Numbered from the stretch's first letter, positions 1 to 10,034 are shown. The stretch: DNA of 64,000 bases from Dendrolimus kikuchii (GCA_019925095.2 CM034414.1:5741001-5805000), one strand, 5' to 3'. Notes: generated by a model from the sequence alone, not told the origin. Numbers and translations: made by a program.

Positions 1-34
1 ACCATCGCCTATGAACATTTGTAACACTTATGGC
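1..34 (-). repeat. Rep1 fragment
   Basis: The first bases match the internal Rep1 segment that reads ACCATCGCCTATGGACATTT in better copies. The rest lies outside the window or is lost at the palindromic element that follows. Confidence 0.6.
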
Positions 35-37
35 GGG

Positions 38-161
38 TTCCTATATCTTACCGACCGTTCATTTGCCTTAGTATCGGTTAAAATTTGACATAAGCTCCAT
101 ATATCTAATGTCAAAATTCAACCGATGGTAGGGCAAATGAATGAATAGTAAGATATAGGAA
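38..161. mobile_element. Palindromic MITE (copy 1)
   Basis: The 124 bp are nearly a full inverted repeat. The ends TTCCTATATCTTAC and GTAAGATATAGGAA are perfect complements, and inner arms (TTCATTTGCC / GGCAAATGAA, then ATCGGTTAAAATTTGACAT / ATGTCAAAATTCAACCGAT with one mismatch) continue the pairing to a loop of about 20 bases. There is no coding capacity. A second copy lies near 13.4 kb. It is a foldback/MITE-type element; the superfamily was not identified. Confidence 0.75.
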
Positions 162-181
162 CGACGTCTTAAAGTACTAAC

Positions 182-250
182 AATGAATGAATGAATGAAT
201 GAAAACTCTTTATTGTTCACCATAACTTAAACCTAGACAATTTAATATGA
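182..250 (-). repeat. Rep4 LINE-tail fragment with (TGAA)n
   Basis: A (TGAA)n run followed by CTTTATTGTTCACC is the reverse complement of the AATAAAG plus microsatellite end of Rep4. The 5' part is missing. Confidence 0.55.
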
Positions 251-359
251 ATACATTTCCATTAAAGCAATGGGCTACTAATTCAATCCTAATTAAATAT
301 AATTAAAGAAATCACCAAAAAAAACTACATATAGATAATTAAATAGATTATAATAAAAC

Positions 360-572
360 AATGTGCTCCCGCTCTCTAAAGAGAGACTGGAACCTGGCCA
401 CTAATGCCGGAACACAACTCAAGGTTGTTATGGCGGCATACTCTAGACCAGGAGTTGTAGCCATCTAGACTGGCAAAATCCCTACCATCTAGCTGTGGGT
501 TGTTTTGTCGCCTCCTACGACAGGCCGCCCAGCTGCAGGAAATTGTATTCTTCCTCTGTTCCTGCACGGATA
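360..572 (-). repeat. Rep1, partial
   Basis: Begins at the CTCTCTAAAGAGAGACTGGAA segment and runs to CTGCACGGATAA, so the A-rich tail half is lost. Short reading frames on both strands are by-products of the repeat. Confidence 0.8.
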
Positions 573-617
573 AGGTGTTTAAATTTATTTGCAAATAACA
601 GACTGATTTCATTTGTA

Positions 618-1298
618 CTAGTGGTCCCCGTGCTCGAAATTCGACCATAATAATTAATGTCAAGGACTATACTTCTATAATCACAGATTTCGCCAAGACT
701 ACACTGTTAATTTGGCTTGAACAATAAACAAAAGAGTATATATGCGTGTGTGTGTCAAATACATGGTTTTTTTTTTATTTTTTTTTATTGCAGGAGATCA
801 GCAAACAGGCAGACGGCCCACTTGATGGAAAGCGGTTACCATCGCCTATGGACATTTGCAACACCAAAGACGCTACAAATGCGCTACTGCTCTCTTAAGG
901 GAGACTGGATCCTGGTCACTAATGCCGGAACACAACTCAAGGTTGTTATGGCGACATACTTTAGACCAGGGGTGGTAGCCATCCAGTCGGGCAAATGCCC
1001 TACCACCTGGCTGTGGGTTGTTTTGTCGCCTCTTACGACAGGCCGCCCGGCCGCAGGAAATTGTATTCTTTCTCCGTTCCTGCACGGATGGAATGGTATG
1101 GTAGGTAATGGTAGTGTGTGTAATGTTTTTTTTTTATTGATTTAATGTATTTTTTTTTTGCATAATTTTTAAAAAATATTAGCATTCTGCACTCCTTCTC
1201 TATATAAACTATAAGTGTGCGAAATTTTATACTCCTCCATCAGCGCAATTTTCGTAAAAAGGGGTACAAAGTTTTTGCTTCACGTATTAATATATAGA
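618..1298 (-). mobile_element. HelD Helitron-like element interrupted by Rep1
   Basis: Read on the minus strand it starts TCTATATATTAATACGTGAA and ends with the hairpin GGTCGAAATTCGA.C followed about 12 bases later by CTAG. Flanks are A and T, the Helitron A^T target. A full Rep1 (about 770-1090) sits in the middle. No Rep/helicase frame, so non-autonomous. Confidence 0.75.
770..1090 (-). repeat. Rep1, full length, nested in HelD
   Basis: Runs from a T-rich stretch plus ATTGCAGGAGATCAGCA to CCGTTCCTGCACGGATGG. It splits the HelD sequence between ATACATGG and TAGTGTGTGTAATG, so it inserted after the Helitron. ATGG on both sides may be the target duplication. Confidence 0.85.
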
Positions 1299-1616
1299 TT
1301 AGTGTAGATAGATATAAGAACGCTTCTAATATATTAGCGTTCAAAACATTTAAAACAAAACCATCAATAATAATTACACCCAATTTGGAAACAGACAGAT
1401 CCGAGCGGATTTTTGAAATCCAAAAACAGAAAATAAAAGACTCAAAAAGTATTTTAGGGTTTTTGTAGAAATGTGCGTATAATTGCGTCTAATTCTGGGC
1501 CTCGGGCTGTGATTACGGTCCGGGAATCGAATCGGCGATCCTTAGTATCATAACTCATAATACAACACGTTCTACAATTGATTTATTGCGAGGCTTTTGA
1601 TATATTTTATTATTCC
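1299..1616. other. AT-rich DNA with a possible tRNA-like SINE scrap
   Basis: No gene seen. Around 1500-1545 a run with CCGGGAATCGAATCGG resembles an inverted Pol III B box, so a decayed tRNA-derived SINE is possible but not established. Confidence 0.35.
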
Positions 1617-1748
1617 CCGTGTACGAACGGAGAAAGAATAGGTACTGATCTATACAGCAGGAGGACATTATCGTAAGAGGCGAGAAAACAACCCACAGCA
1701 AGGTGGAAGGGCATTTGCCTGTCTGGGTGGCTACCACCCTAGTCTAGG
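1617..1748 (+). repeat. Rep1, 5' half
   Basis: Starts CCGTGTACGAACGGAGAAAG and stops after GGTGGCTACCACCCTAGTC, so the A-rich tail half is absent. About 20 bp of the first 60 are replaced by unrelated sequence. Confidence 0.75.
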
Positions 1749-1824
1749 TCATGTCGCCTTCTATATGTGGAATATTTAGTAGTATGTACTTAGTTATAAA
1801 CTGTTTGTTTTCCGAATAAAATAT

Positions 1825-2056
1825 TTTTTTTTTTAATTGCAGGAGTTCAGCAGACAGGCAGACGGCCCACTTGATTGAAAGCGGTTACCATCGCCTATGG
1901 ACATTTGCAACACCGAAGGTACTACAAATGCGCTGCTGCTCTCTTAAGGGTCACTGGAACCTAGTCACTAATGCCGGAACACAACTCAAGGTTGTTATGG
2001 CGACATACTTTAGACGAGGGGTGTAGCCATCCAGTCGGGCAAATGCCCTACCACCT
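1825..2056 (-). repeat. Rep1, tail half
   Basis: Runs from the T-rich end and ATTGCAGGAGTTCAGCAGAC to GGCAAATGCCCTACCACCT, where it breaks off. Confidence 0.8.
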
Positions 2057-2632
2057 ATAACCTTCAATTGTCATTACATTACATTAGTATAAGTTTAGTA
2101 TTAAAATTAGAACAAATTAATATAATAAGTTATTCGTAAGGTCCACTACAACACAAACATACATTCAATAAATGTCACACAGAATAACAAAATTAAGCGT
2201 GTATAAATTCTAAAAATCTTTCTAAATTATGTTGTAAAAAAGGGTACGGTACTAGAGTCCTTAGAGTTATTTAATATAAAAAAACCTTAACTTGTCGAGC
2301 CTTTCCGCCATTTTTAACCTATACCAAAAGAGGAGGTTGTCAATTTGACTATGTTTTTTAGTATGTTTGTTATGCGATTACTCCGCCAATTGTGGACAGA
2401 TTTTAAATTTATTCTCTGTATTCGAAAGTGTATACTTGTGAGGTGGTCCCATTGTCACCAAGTCAGGATCTGATGAGTGTATCCCAAACCCCTGAACATT
2501 GTTTCTTTCGCTATATCTTCGTTAATTATAGACCAATTTGCATTTTTTTATTCGAGTACACTCCTTGTCTGCAATGAACAGCATCTTTTCATTAATTACA
2601 ACCTCATTTCATTACTACATAATCTTCTAATA
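2057..2632. other. AT-rich DNA, nothing recognised
   Basis: No splice-linked coding sequence, RNA gene or repeat family was recognised. Confidence 0.4.
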
Positions 2633-3185
2633 TATAAAATTCTCGTGTCACAGTGTTAGTTACCATACGCCTCCGAAACGGCTTGACCGATTTTCATGAA
2701 ATTTTGTGTGCATATTGGGTAGGTCTGAGAATCGGACAACATCTATTTTTCATCCACCTAAATGTTAAGGGTAGTACACCCCTACATTTTTTTTTAATTT
2801 TTGAACAATTTTTATTTTTTAGGATACAGCATTAAAAATACATACAACCCTAAATTTTCACTCCTCTACAATCAACCCCTATTTTTTAATTGTTAATTAT
2901 AAACTTTAATTTTTTGACAAGATTTTTAATCTTATTTTGTCATGACTTAGAATAAAGAAAAATATATTACTCTTTTAGATTCACAATTAGAACCGGTAGG
3001 TGGCGCTGAGATCGGGTTCTGGAATCCTCCTAATCACCTGGAGCGATTTTGGTGATTTTGTTTTTGTATGTTTGAGTGGGTACCCGGATGGTTTAGATTC
3101 GCAATTAGAACCGGAAGGTGGCTCTGGGATCGGGTTCTAGAATTTTATTTTTTAAAGGCAGGACAACGTCTGTCGGGGCCGCTAG
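2633..3185 (+). mobile_element. HelF Helitron-like element
   Basis: Starts TCTTCTAATATATAAAATTC after an A and ends GTCGGGGCCGCTAG before a T. The early part carries the ACGGCTTGACCGATTTTCAT block often seen in lepidopteran Helitron derivatives. It is 553 bp with no coding frame for a transposase. Confidence 0.75.
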
Positions 3186-4254
3186 TATTATCATAAATCA
3201 CACATGTCACTCGCCTTACATACGTCTAACATAAATATTACAAATAAATAATATATATAAATTAAGTACATAAAAAGCTGTAAAACATAAAATATCAATT
3301 CTGAATACGCAGACTTTAAATTTAATATAATAAAACACTCCTGAAATGGTACCGTTGTTACTAAGTTATATTTATTATTGTAATTATTTTGACATGATAT
3401 TATCAATAAGTATTATAGTATGTCCTTAAAGACCACGAGCTATATAAATGATCCCTCCTGTCCTTTTCTTATTTATCTCTCTCTCTCTCTCTCTCTCTCT
3501 ATCCCATCCTAAAGGCTAGCGAGATGTTAGTTTCGTTTCTGGTGTTACATACGTCTATTGTCGATGGTAACCCCTTTCCATTAACAGGGCCAAAAAGCTC
3601 CTTTTATCTTAACCACCATGAATTGCTTCTATAATCTCAATGAAAATAAAATTCAAAACTTTTCTTCCAGAACGCCGAGCAAAGAGCAATAATAGTATAT
3701 GTATGTAGTGTAAATATGACGATATGAACTGAAAAAACTATTTCTGCCAAAATGGCTGCAGAAATTTAATAATATGCTACTTACCGCCAGCCAGTTATTG
3801 ATTAAAAGCAGTTTTCAAAATGGCACTGCATTATCTACTTTCTAAGATATGCTTCATTGCCCACCTATTTATTAGCAGGGAATAAAAATTGCACAAATTG
3901 CTACCTGGCAAGTTGCTGAACTTTAAACATGTTGGCAGGGATTCACTTTTGTTCCATATATCTTGCTGTCAAAACATAGGCCAGGCAGGACCAACAAAGA
4001 CTGGTATATTCTAAGGAACATAACAAGATCATATTCTACAGCATTTTATAATGATAGCCTATAATAATATATACCCACAGCAATTAACGTCTCTCTATAG
4101 TGAAATATAATGTACGGTCTTTGCAATGGTTTACAATATAGGATAAACTATCTATTTCTGTTCCCAATTTATTGTGAAATGTTTAATATGTAAAATAACC
4201 TCCGTGTATGTTTTTTAAAGCCTTATAGTCGTTATGAGTAGCGTTACATACATC
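3186..4254. other. Unassigned DNA with (CT)n and a LINE-L scrap
   Basis: A (CT)n tract at about 3476-3501 is followed by CTATCCCATCCTAAAGGCTA and GTCGATGGTAACC, which resemble the LINE-L 3' region (about 3500-3600). The rest shows nothing recognisable. Confidence 0.45.
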
Positions 4255-4562
4255 ATTATATTAATACCGGTAGCAAAAACTTTGTACCCCTTTTTATGAA
4301 AATTGCGCGGACGGAGGAGTATGAAATTTCGCACACTTATAGTTTATAGAGAGAAGGAGTGCAGAATGCTAATATTTTTTTTCAAATGATGCCTCAAAAA
4401 TACATTAAATCAATAAAAAAATCATTACACACACTACCATGGCTTTGATACACACACGCATATATACTCTTTTGTTTACTGTTAAAGTCAAATTAACAGT
4501 GGAGAAGTATAGTTTTTGACATTAATTATTATGGTCGAATTTCGACCACGGGCGACCTCTAG
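4255..4562 (+). mobile_element. HelD Helitron-like element
   Basis: Here the family reads 5' to 3' on the plus strand and ends with the hairpin GGTCGAATTTCGACC, ACGGGCGACCT and CTAG before T. The 5' terminus is degraded (TATTAATACCGG). It lacks the Rep1 insertion. Confidence 0.7.
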
Positions 4563-4612
4563 TAATAATAATAGTATAATAATTACAATTTTATGTAACA
4601 AATCTCATTACT

Positions 4613-4653
4613 GACTGGCTTTATCATATTTTCTAAATATGATAGAGCCAGTC
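4613..4653. other. Isolated 19-bp hairpin
   Basis: Arms GACTGGCTTTATCATATTT and AAATATGATAGAGCCAGTC pair with one mismatch around a TCT loop. It lies outside the repeats recognised here. It may be a collapsed MITE; it is short for a pre-microRNA. Confidence 0.6.
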
Positions 4654-5190
4654 TATTTAAATAACATAGGTAGTCCTTGGGTTCAATTTTCATCCCATAT
4701 ATTCTTTTCATTTTAATTTAAAGTTTATTTTTATGTTTATTTTAAATCATTATTGAAGCTTTATTTATTTTTATTCCCCGCTCTATTTCTAAGCTTTAAT
4801 AGGAATCTACGTAATGTTTAGTAATGTACTGGTAAATTTTTTAAGTACTAGTTAAGCAGTGGGTAGTAAAGACTGCGTTTATGAATATTCTATGCAATGG
4901 TATACATAGATTTTGCTTTCCAAGAATAAAATTTGACAGGAAAGAGAAGTCTATATGGCACTATACAATGGTGTAGTGAAACCGCAAAATAACTAAAAGG
5001 GGTGGCCGCCGTGCTGTTTATTTAATTGTTTTACAGTGCTATTATTGTTGTATGTATAATATGCATTGGTGGATTTATGAATACTGGTGGTCGCCCGTGG
5101 TCGAAGTTCGACCATAATAATTAATATCAAAGACATACTTCTATAATCACAGATTTCGCCAAGGCTACACTGTTATTTTGACTTTAACAA

Positions 5191-5345
5191 TATACATACA
5201 TACATAACTTCACGCCAGTTCCCTTGCGGGGTAGGCACGAAAAACAGAGTGCCATTTAGGCTTATTCTTACACACCTCACTTGCCTCTTTGACATTCATA
5301 ACTCATGCAAGCTCGTCTGTTCTTAAGGCTCCTGACATAATTTAA
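5191..5345 (-). repeat. Rep2 RTE-like 3' end with CATA tail
   Basis: ATACATACATAACTTCACGC begins the copy, which runs to TTCTTAAGGCTCCTGACA. It is the end of the LINE coding region in reverse, with in-frame changes. Confidence 0.8.
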
Positions 5346-5374
5346 CAATATAGAGTATATATATATATATATAT

Positions 5375-5445
5375 AGATATACATACATACATACATACAT
5401 AACTTCACGCCAGTTCCCTTGCGGGGTAGGCACGAACAACAGAGC

Positions 5446-5450
<5 letters not shown>
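5375..5450 (-). repeat. Rep2, very short 3' end
   Basis: Only the CATA repeat and about 50 bases up to AACAGAGCGCCAT are present. It then becomes a pure AT run, which suggests abortive reverse transcription or replacement by microsatellite growth. Confidence 0.75.

Positions 5451-5520
<70 letters not shown>
5449..5520. repeat. (AT)n microsatellite
   Basis: An uninterrupted 72-base AT dinucleotide tract abutting the truncated Rep2 copy. A shorter tract lies at 5356-5375. Confidence 0.95.
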
Positions 5521-5523
<3 letters not shown>

Positions 5524-5630
5524 TGTGTTTGTCAAATACATAGTAGTGTGTGTAATTTTTTTTTTATTGATTTAATGTATTTTTTATGCATAGTTTAAAT
5601 TTTTTTAGCATTGGTCGCTTCTTCTCTATA

Positions 5631-5945
5631 TGTATACATATAATAAAACTGTAGAGGTCGATTTTCTGTACAATGAAAAAAAATGCTAAAAACCGAGTTA
5701 GGTGATGTAAGAAGTGAAATAGAAATAATTTAGTTTTTTTTCAATTTTTTGTTTCTCTGTTTGTCTGTCTGTTTGTACCGGCTAATATCTAAAACGACCG
5801 GACCGATTTAAATGAAATTTTGTATGGTGGTAGCTTATATCCCTAGTCAACATATAGGATACTTTTGATTCCGAAAAATTAAAGAGTTCCCATGGGATAG
5901 TTAAAAAAACCGCACCACGCGGACGAAGTCGCGGGCATCAGCTAG
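5631..5945 (+). mobile_element. Helitron-like element inside HelD
   Basis: Ends CGCGGACGAAGTCGCG, GGCATCAG, CTAG before T. Compared with intact HelD copies it lies exactly between CTCTATA and TAAACTATAAG with no duplicated bases, as expected for an A^T Helitron insertion. Internal phrases (CCGGACCGATTTAAATGAAA) are typical of lepidopteran Helitron derivatives. Confidence 0.8.
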
Positions 5946-6239
5946 TAAACTATAAGTGTGCGAAATTTCATACTCCTCCATCCGCGCAATTTTCGTAAAA
6001 AGGGGTACAAAGCTTTTGCGTCACGTATTAATATATAGATTCTTTTTTTCATAAATCAATTATTTAAGAAAAAAATACCTCATTAATATTACTATCTAAT
6101 CTAAAAAGACTAATAACTAATTTAAATTAAATACAAGTATTCGGAATAAGACAGTGTTCATTAAGACTTTTCTTATCGTCTCTATTAAGGCGAAGCCACT
6201 TTGTTCTAATGTTCTTTATTAAGCTAGCATATTACACTA

Positions 6240-6646
6240 CACTTTTGTTTTGTTGGTAGCACTAGTTCAAATGGTTTTGTCCTTTTGAGCCTTCTCGTTA
6301 TGTCCGTGTTGTCGAGGAGCTGAATCGCTTCAACACCCACATGATGACGAAGATTTCCTAATAATTGCTGGTGATAAACTCCACTTTCAGGTCCAGGCGA
6401 ACGTCGCTCGTTCTAACATACCATGACGCGTTTACAATGCCTTTCAGCACTTTATTTTGGAAGCGTTGTATGATTTCTATATAATTGGTTTGGTACGGCC
6501 CCACAACTGTACGCCATAGGTCCAGACTGGTATGAGGGCTTGTTTATAAAGGAGCAGTTTGTTAGGTACTGACAACTTTGAATGTTTGCCAAGTAGCCAG
6601 TACATATGCGAGCCTCCAGTTCCTCGCGTTTCTTTTTGGCGTGAGA
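6240..6646 (-). pseudogene. Jockey-clade LINE reverse transcriptase relic
   Basis: Minus-strand translation gives pieces of the C-terminal end of a jockey-type reverse transcriptase: LLLYKQALIPVWTYGVQLWG, then after a frameshift EIIQRFQNKVLKGIVNASWY, then VRTSDVRLDLKVEF and stops. It is a decayed fragment unrelated in sequence to the intact element at 20-25 kb. Confidence 0.75.
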
Positions 6647-6654
6647 CTTATGAA

Positions 6655-7495
6655 TCTATAATAATATAAAATTCTAAACATGCCGTGTTTATACACTGAA
6701 GCATTTTAAAAAACTGGAATAGACTATATAAACAATGGAGAACACGATGGAATTTTTTAAAATTTCTTGTTATTTGTTTATTTTTTTATTGCAGGAGTTC
6801 AGCAGACAGGCAGATGGCCCACTCGATGGAAAGGGGTTACCATCGCCTATGGACATTTATTTGCAACACCAAAGGTGATACAAATGCGCTGCTACACTCT
6901 TAAAAGAGACTGGAACCTGGTCACTAATGCCGGAATACAACTCAAGGTTGTTATGGCGACATGCTCTAGACCAGGGGTCGTAGCCACCTGGCTGTGGGTT
7001 GTTTTGTCGCCTCTTACGACAGTCCGCCCGGCCGCAAGAAATTGTATTCTTTCTCCATTCCTGCACGGATGATTCTTGTCTGTTTGTTTGATTCACGTAA
7101 AAACTACTGAGCCGATTTCGATGCGGTTTTCGCTGATCAACAGCAAATTCTTAGACTTCAAATCTGCACTAATTTTTATCCTGGGAATCAGGCGGGAATT
7201 TTTCTGCGAATGATTTAAGATGATTAGATTTAAAAAAATCGAATTTCGAAGTGATTTATTCACTGATCGATAGAAAATTTTATGTAATAATATGTATGAT
7301 ATTTTTTATCCCGCGGGAATTTTCTCGGAAGCGGTTTGTAATTGTTCGGGTACATAAAAATTAGCTTATTCCGACACAATTTCCACTAAAACTATTATAG
7401 CTTACATTCTTTTTTAAATGCTTCGATATTTTGTGTCCCGACAATCCTGCGGGAATTTCAAGTCAAGCGTGTACGAAGTCGCGGGCATACCCTAG
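6655..7495 (+). mobile_element. HelE Helitron-like element split by Rep1
   Basis: Starts TCTATAATAATATAAAATTC after A and ends GTACGAAGTCGCGGGCATAC then CTAG before T. The same element without interruption is at 47207-47719. Comparison shows that the extra 300 bp here is a Rep1 insertion. Confidence 0.85.
6770..7073 (-). repeat. Rep1, full length, nested in HelE
   Basis: TTCTTGT lies on both sides of the insert and once in the empty HelE copy, so it is a 7-bp target duplication. This fixes the Rep1 ends: ATCCGTGCAGGAATGG at one side and an AATAAAAAAATAAACAAATA tail at the other. It is therefore a retroposon oriented on the minus strand. Confidence 0.85.
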
Positions 7496-7619
7496 TTTGT
7501 GGTATAATTATGATAACACAAGGGCTTGCAAAATATATTTCTTGACCTTATTGATTGAGTAATTCTGAATATTAGGAATATTCAGAATGGTGCCTTCGTC
7601 TTCTATCTACCTCTGCATC

Positions 7620-7870
7620 TCTTGCCATTGACTAGGCGTTCATCCCCATTTGTTTATGTACGCAATATTTCTCTTGTACACCGTGGAGGTTTGGAATGAG
7701 TTCCCCCAGCTGAAGTTCCTACAGCGCTACGATATTGAGTTTTTCAAAAATGGTGTCATAAAATTCCTTTGATTACACGCGTTAGTGACATCTCTGGTGT
7801 TGCAAACATTCATAGGCGACGATGACCGCTTTCCATCAGGTGGGCCGTCCTTTCTGCTATACTCTAGGTA
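7620..7870 (+). pseudogene. LINE-L C-terminus and 3' UTR relic
   Basis: The frame VEVWNEFP...RYDIEFFKNG matches the usual end of CR1/jockey-like reverse transcriptases (WNSLP...FPERYN..FK). It is followed by GTGTTGCAAACATTCATAGG and TTTCCATCAGGTGGGCCGTC, the same tail sequence as Rep1. Confidence 0.65.
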
Positions 7871-7954
7871 TAAAATGTACTTTATTAGGCGAATGTCATA
7901 TCTAAGTATAAGTAAACTCCTTCCACAATTATATGTATAATAATAATAATATTA

Positions 7955-8180
7955 ATCAGCAGACAGACACACATATTGTATATCCCCAAATTAAGCAAGT
8001 TACGCTTGTGTTATGGGTAATATACAACGGATTACTCTGGGGCCGATCCCACACACCCAGACCGTAGTAAATAACGGAGAAAATACGTTTCCGAAATTTA
8101 CTATACCAGGAATCGAACCCGGAGCCTCTGCGTTGCAGTAAGGTAGGCAAAGACTTAGCCCGCTCAACCACAGAAGCCGT
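7955..8180 (-). repeat. tSINE-S, near full length
   Basis: On the minus strand it begins GGCTTCTGTGGTTGAGCGGG (Pol III A-box-like) and has GGGTTCGATTCC, a perfect B box (complement at about 8109-8120). The body ends with GGGGATATACAATATGTGTG and a TTATTATTATTA tail. It is a tRNA-derived SINE, not a tRNA gene. Confidence 0.8.
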
Positions 8181-8737
8181 ATATACCTACTTTCCTCATA
8201 TGTATACTAACAAATATAATACATAGCATGTCCGTCCGTCCGTGCTTGCTAATTGCGGGGCATTCCGATTGGTTGATTATAGGGGGGTAAGCCAGTTCTC
8301 ACGGCACCCAAGTTGGTGGGTGATATATTGGGGTGAATTTGTGGTTGGCTCAGTTTGGATATAAATTAGGGGGGATATCAATTCAAAAATAACAACTCAA
8401 CGTTCTTAAGAAATTTTGATGTTTTATAAAATCACTTGCGTCATTTTTGTCTTTTTAAATATAGCTTTACATGATTTCTGTATCTAGTCTCATTTCATTA
8501 CGAATTTTAAAAAGGAGGTATAATTTATGACTGATTTCAGTTTAAAAAATATGTTTTAAATAGAAACAAAGAAAAAGTTTATTTGTCAAAGGCGACATAG
8601 ACAAATTTAAAAAAATAGACAAGACAAAGGATGTTTGTAGTTGCCGCTATTCGACAAACGAGGTTGGCAGTCAGTATATTGCTGTGTCGGAAAATACTCC
8701 GCCACAGCACTGATTTTCAGTGCCTACCTCCTAATCT
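8181..8737. other. Unassigned DNA
   Basis: A (GTCC)n-like patch at 8228 and AT-rich sequence. No gene recognised. Confidence 0.4.
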
Positions 8738-8924
8738 ACCTTGATCGTGTACTAGCAGAAGGTGATGTCAGGAGCCTTAAGAACAGACGAGCGTGCATGA
8801 CAAGAGTTATGAATGTCAAAGAAGCAAATGAGGTGTGTAAGAATAAGCCTGAATGGCGCTCTGTTGTTCGTGCCTACCCCGCAAGGGAACTGGCGTGAAG
8901 TTATGTATGTATGTATGTACCTCC
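8738..8924 (+). repeat. Rep2 RTE-like 3' end
   Basis: Encodes [20 protein letters not shown] through ARELA and stop, then TTATGTATGTATGTATGTA. The frame is still open and reads like the C-terminus of an RTE-type LINE protein. Confidence 0.8.
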
Positions 8925-9023
8925 TAGTCTACTTAAATAATAAGACATCGCCTGAAAGTTTTAATTGAAATATTCTTTAGAAACAAAATCTATATGATCT
9001 CATCTATCAAAATCTATCTATGA

Positions 9024-9646
9024 GGGGCCCGATTTCGCTATTAAAAGTTGTCAAAATCGCCGGACACTAGTATCAATCGTAGCTTTGCCTGATTTCGGCA
9101 TTCTGTTAATTATACATTTATGAAAATTTATATCTGAAAACTCGCGAAATGTTTAAAATTTTGTTAGCTTTTCAATATTTATTGGGCTAACGCCATTTCT
9201 GCTTATGGTAATACCAATTTTTTTCTAATATTTCCCCGCGACGAAATCGAGAAGATATTATGGATTTGGAATGGAATCGTACTTTGAATATCTTCGTAAC
9301 GCCAAGATATTATAATATAATAATAACAGCCCCTTAAATGTCCCACTGCTAGGCTCGGGCTCCCATTATAGAGGGAACGGACAGTATACCCGCCACGCTT
9401 GTCCAAGGCGGCCTGGCAGGTTCGACACATCGGTTATCTCAATGTGCAGGTTGCATCACGATGTTTTCCTTCAGCGTTGTTGGCACGTGGTAATTGTAAC
9501 AATATGCACATTAGGTCAGAAAACTGCCTAAGTGGTGCATGCATTCCGGCCAGGATCGATCCCGCGCCCTTTGAATCCGGGACTCGTGCGCTAGCCGTTA
9601 CGCCACCACGACTTGCCAAGATATTGAAATAGCAGAATTGGGCCCC
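9024..9646. mobile_element. GGGGCCC-ended MITE interrupted by a SINE
   Basis: Ends GGGGCCCGATTTCGCTATT and, inverted, GGGGCCCAATTCTGCTATT are imperfect terminal inverted repeats. A related copy is at about 39540-39937 and a fragment at 53187. A tSINE-T is nested at 9312-9614. The superfamily is not assigned. Confidence 0.7.
9312..9614 (-). repeat. tSINE-T with 11-bp target duplication
   Basis: GCCAAGATATT occurs at 9301-9311 and 9615-9625. Between them the minus strand starts AGTCGTGGTGGCGTAACGGC, with A-box-like TAACGGCTAGCGC and B-box-like GGGATCGATCC, and ends GGGGCTGTTATTATTATATT. It is a tRNA-derived SINE with a TTA-rich tail. Confidence 0.85.
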
Positions 9647-9899
9647 CGGACTAGTGGCGCCATCTGTGAGTGCAGAATGTGTTTCGAGTTCTATTTTTGC
9701 AATAAAAAATGGCATTTCATTTTTAAGGATTTCTAGACACTTGGCAAGAAATAAATCTTCGTTTTTTTTTTTAAATGCATCTGTATATATTGTTACATAA
9801 TGTTACCTCTATATATACTGCATTTATATATTTATTACTAGAATGTAAGATATTCTACCATGTATTATGTATACTACCATCGTCATTATAATCTCAATT

Positions 9900-10034
9900 C
9901 ATTCCTGGGCTTGTCTGGAAGAGATCGCTTTTTAGCGATATGACTTTTGTGCATAACGAGATATAGTTTTAGTCTGCAAGTTCTTTTTTATGTATTGGTG
10001 TACAACAGAGATTTATTGATTGATTGATTAATTT
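9900..10034 (+). repeat. Rep4 LINE tail
   Basis: Contains TCGCTTTTTAGCGATATGAC (hairpin TCGCT/AGCGA) and ends with a GATTGATTGATT microsatellite, the usual 3' end of this LINE family. Confidence 0.7.

Larger units (their letters stand above)
5084..6039 (-). mobile_element. HelD element with three nested insertions
   Basis: The 3' hairpin end (GGTCGAAGTTCGACC; CTGG instead of CTAG) is at 5084 and the TC start at 6039. Inside are two Rep2 ends with (CATA)n and (AT)n tracts (5191-5520) and another Helitron-like element (5631-5945). Confidence 0.75.

Noticed and set aside
873..1085. Conserved-looking short ORFs such as [12 protein letters not shown]... on either strand, seen in many Rep1 copies
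   Set aside because: They recur because Rep1 recurs, occur in both strands of the same copies, have many variants and end at repeat borders. Nothing suggests translation.
3476..3501. (CT)n run as a polypyrimidine tract of an exon
   Set aside because: No AG acceptor followed by a coding frame within reach; it is a simple repeat.
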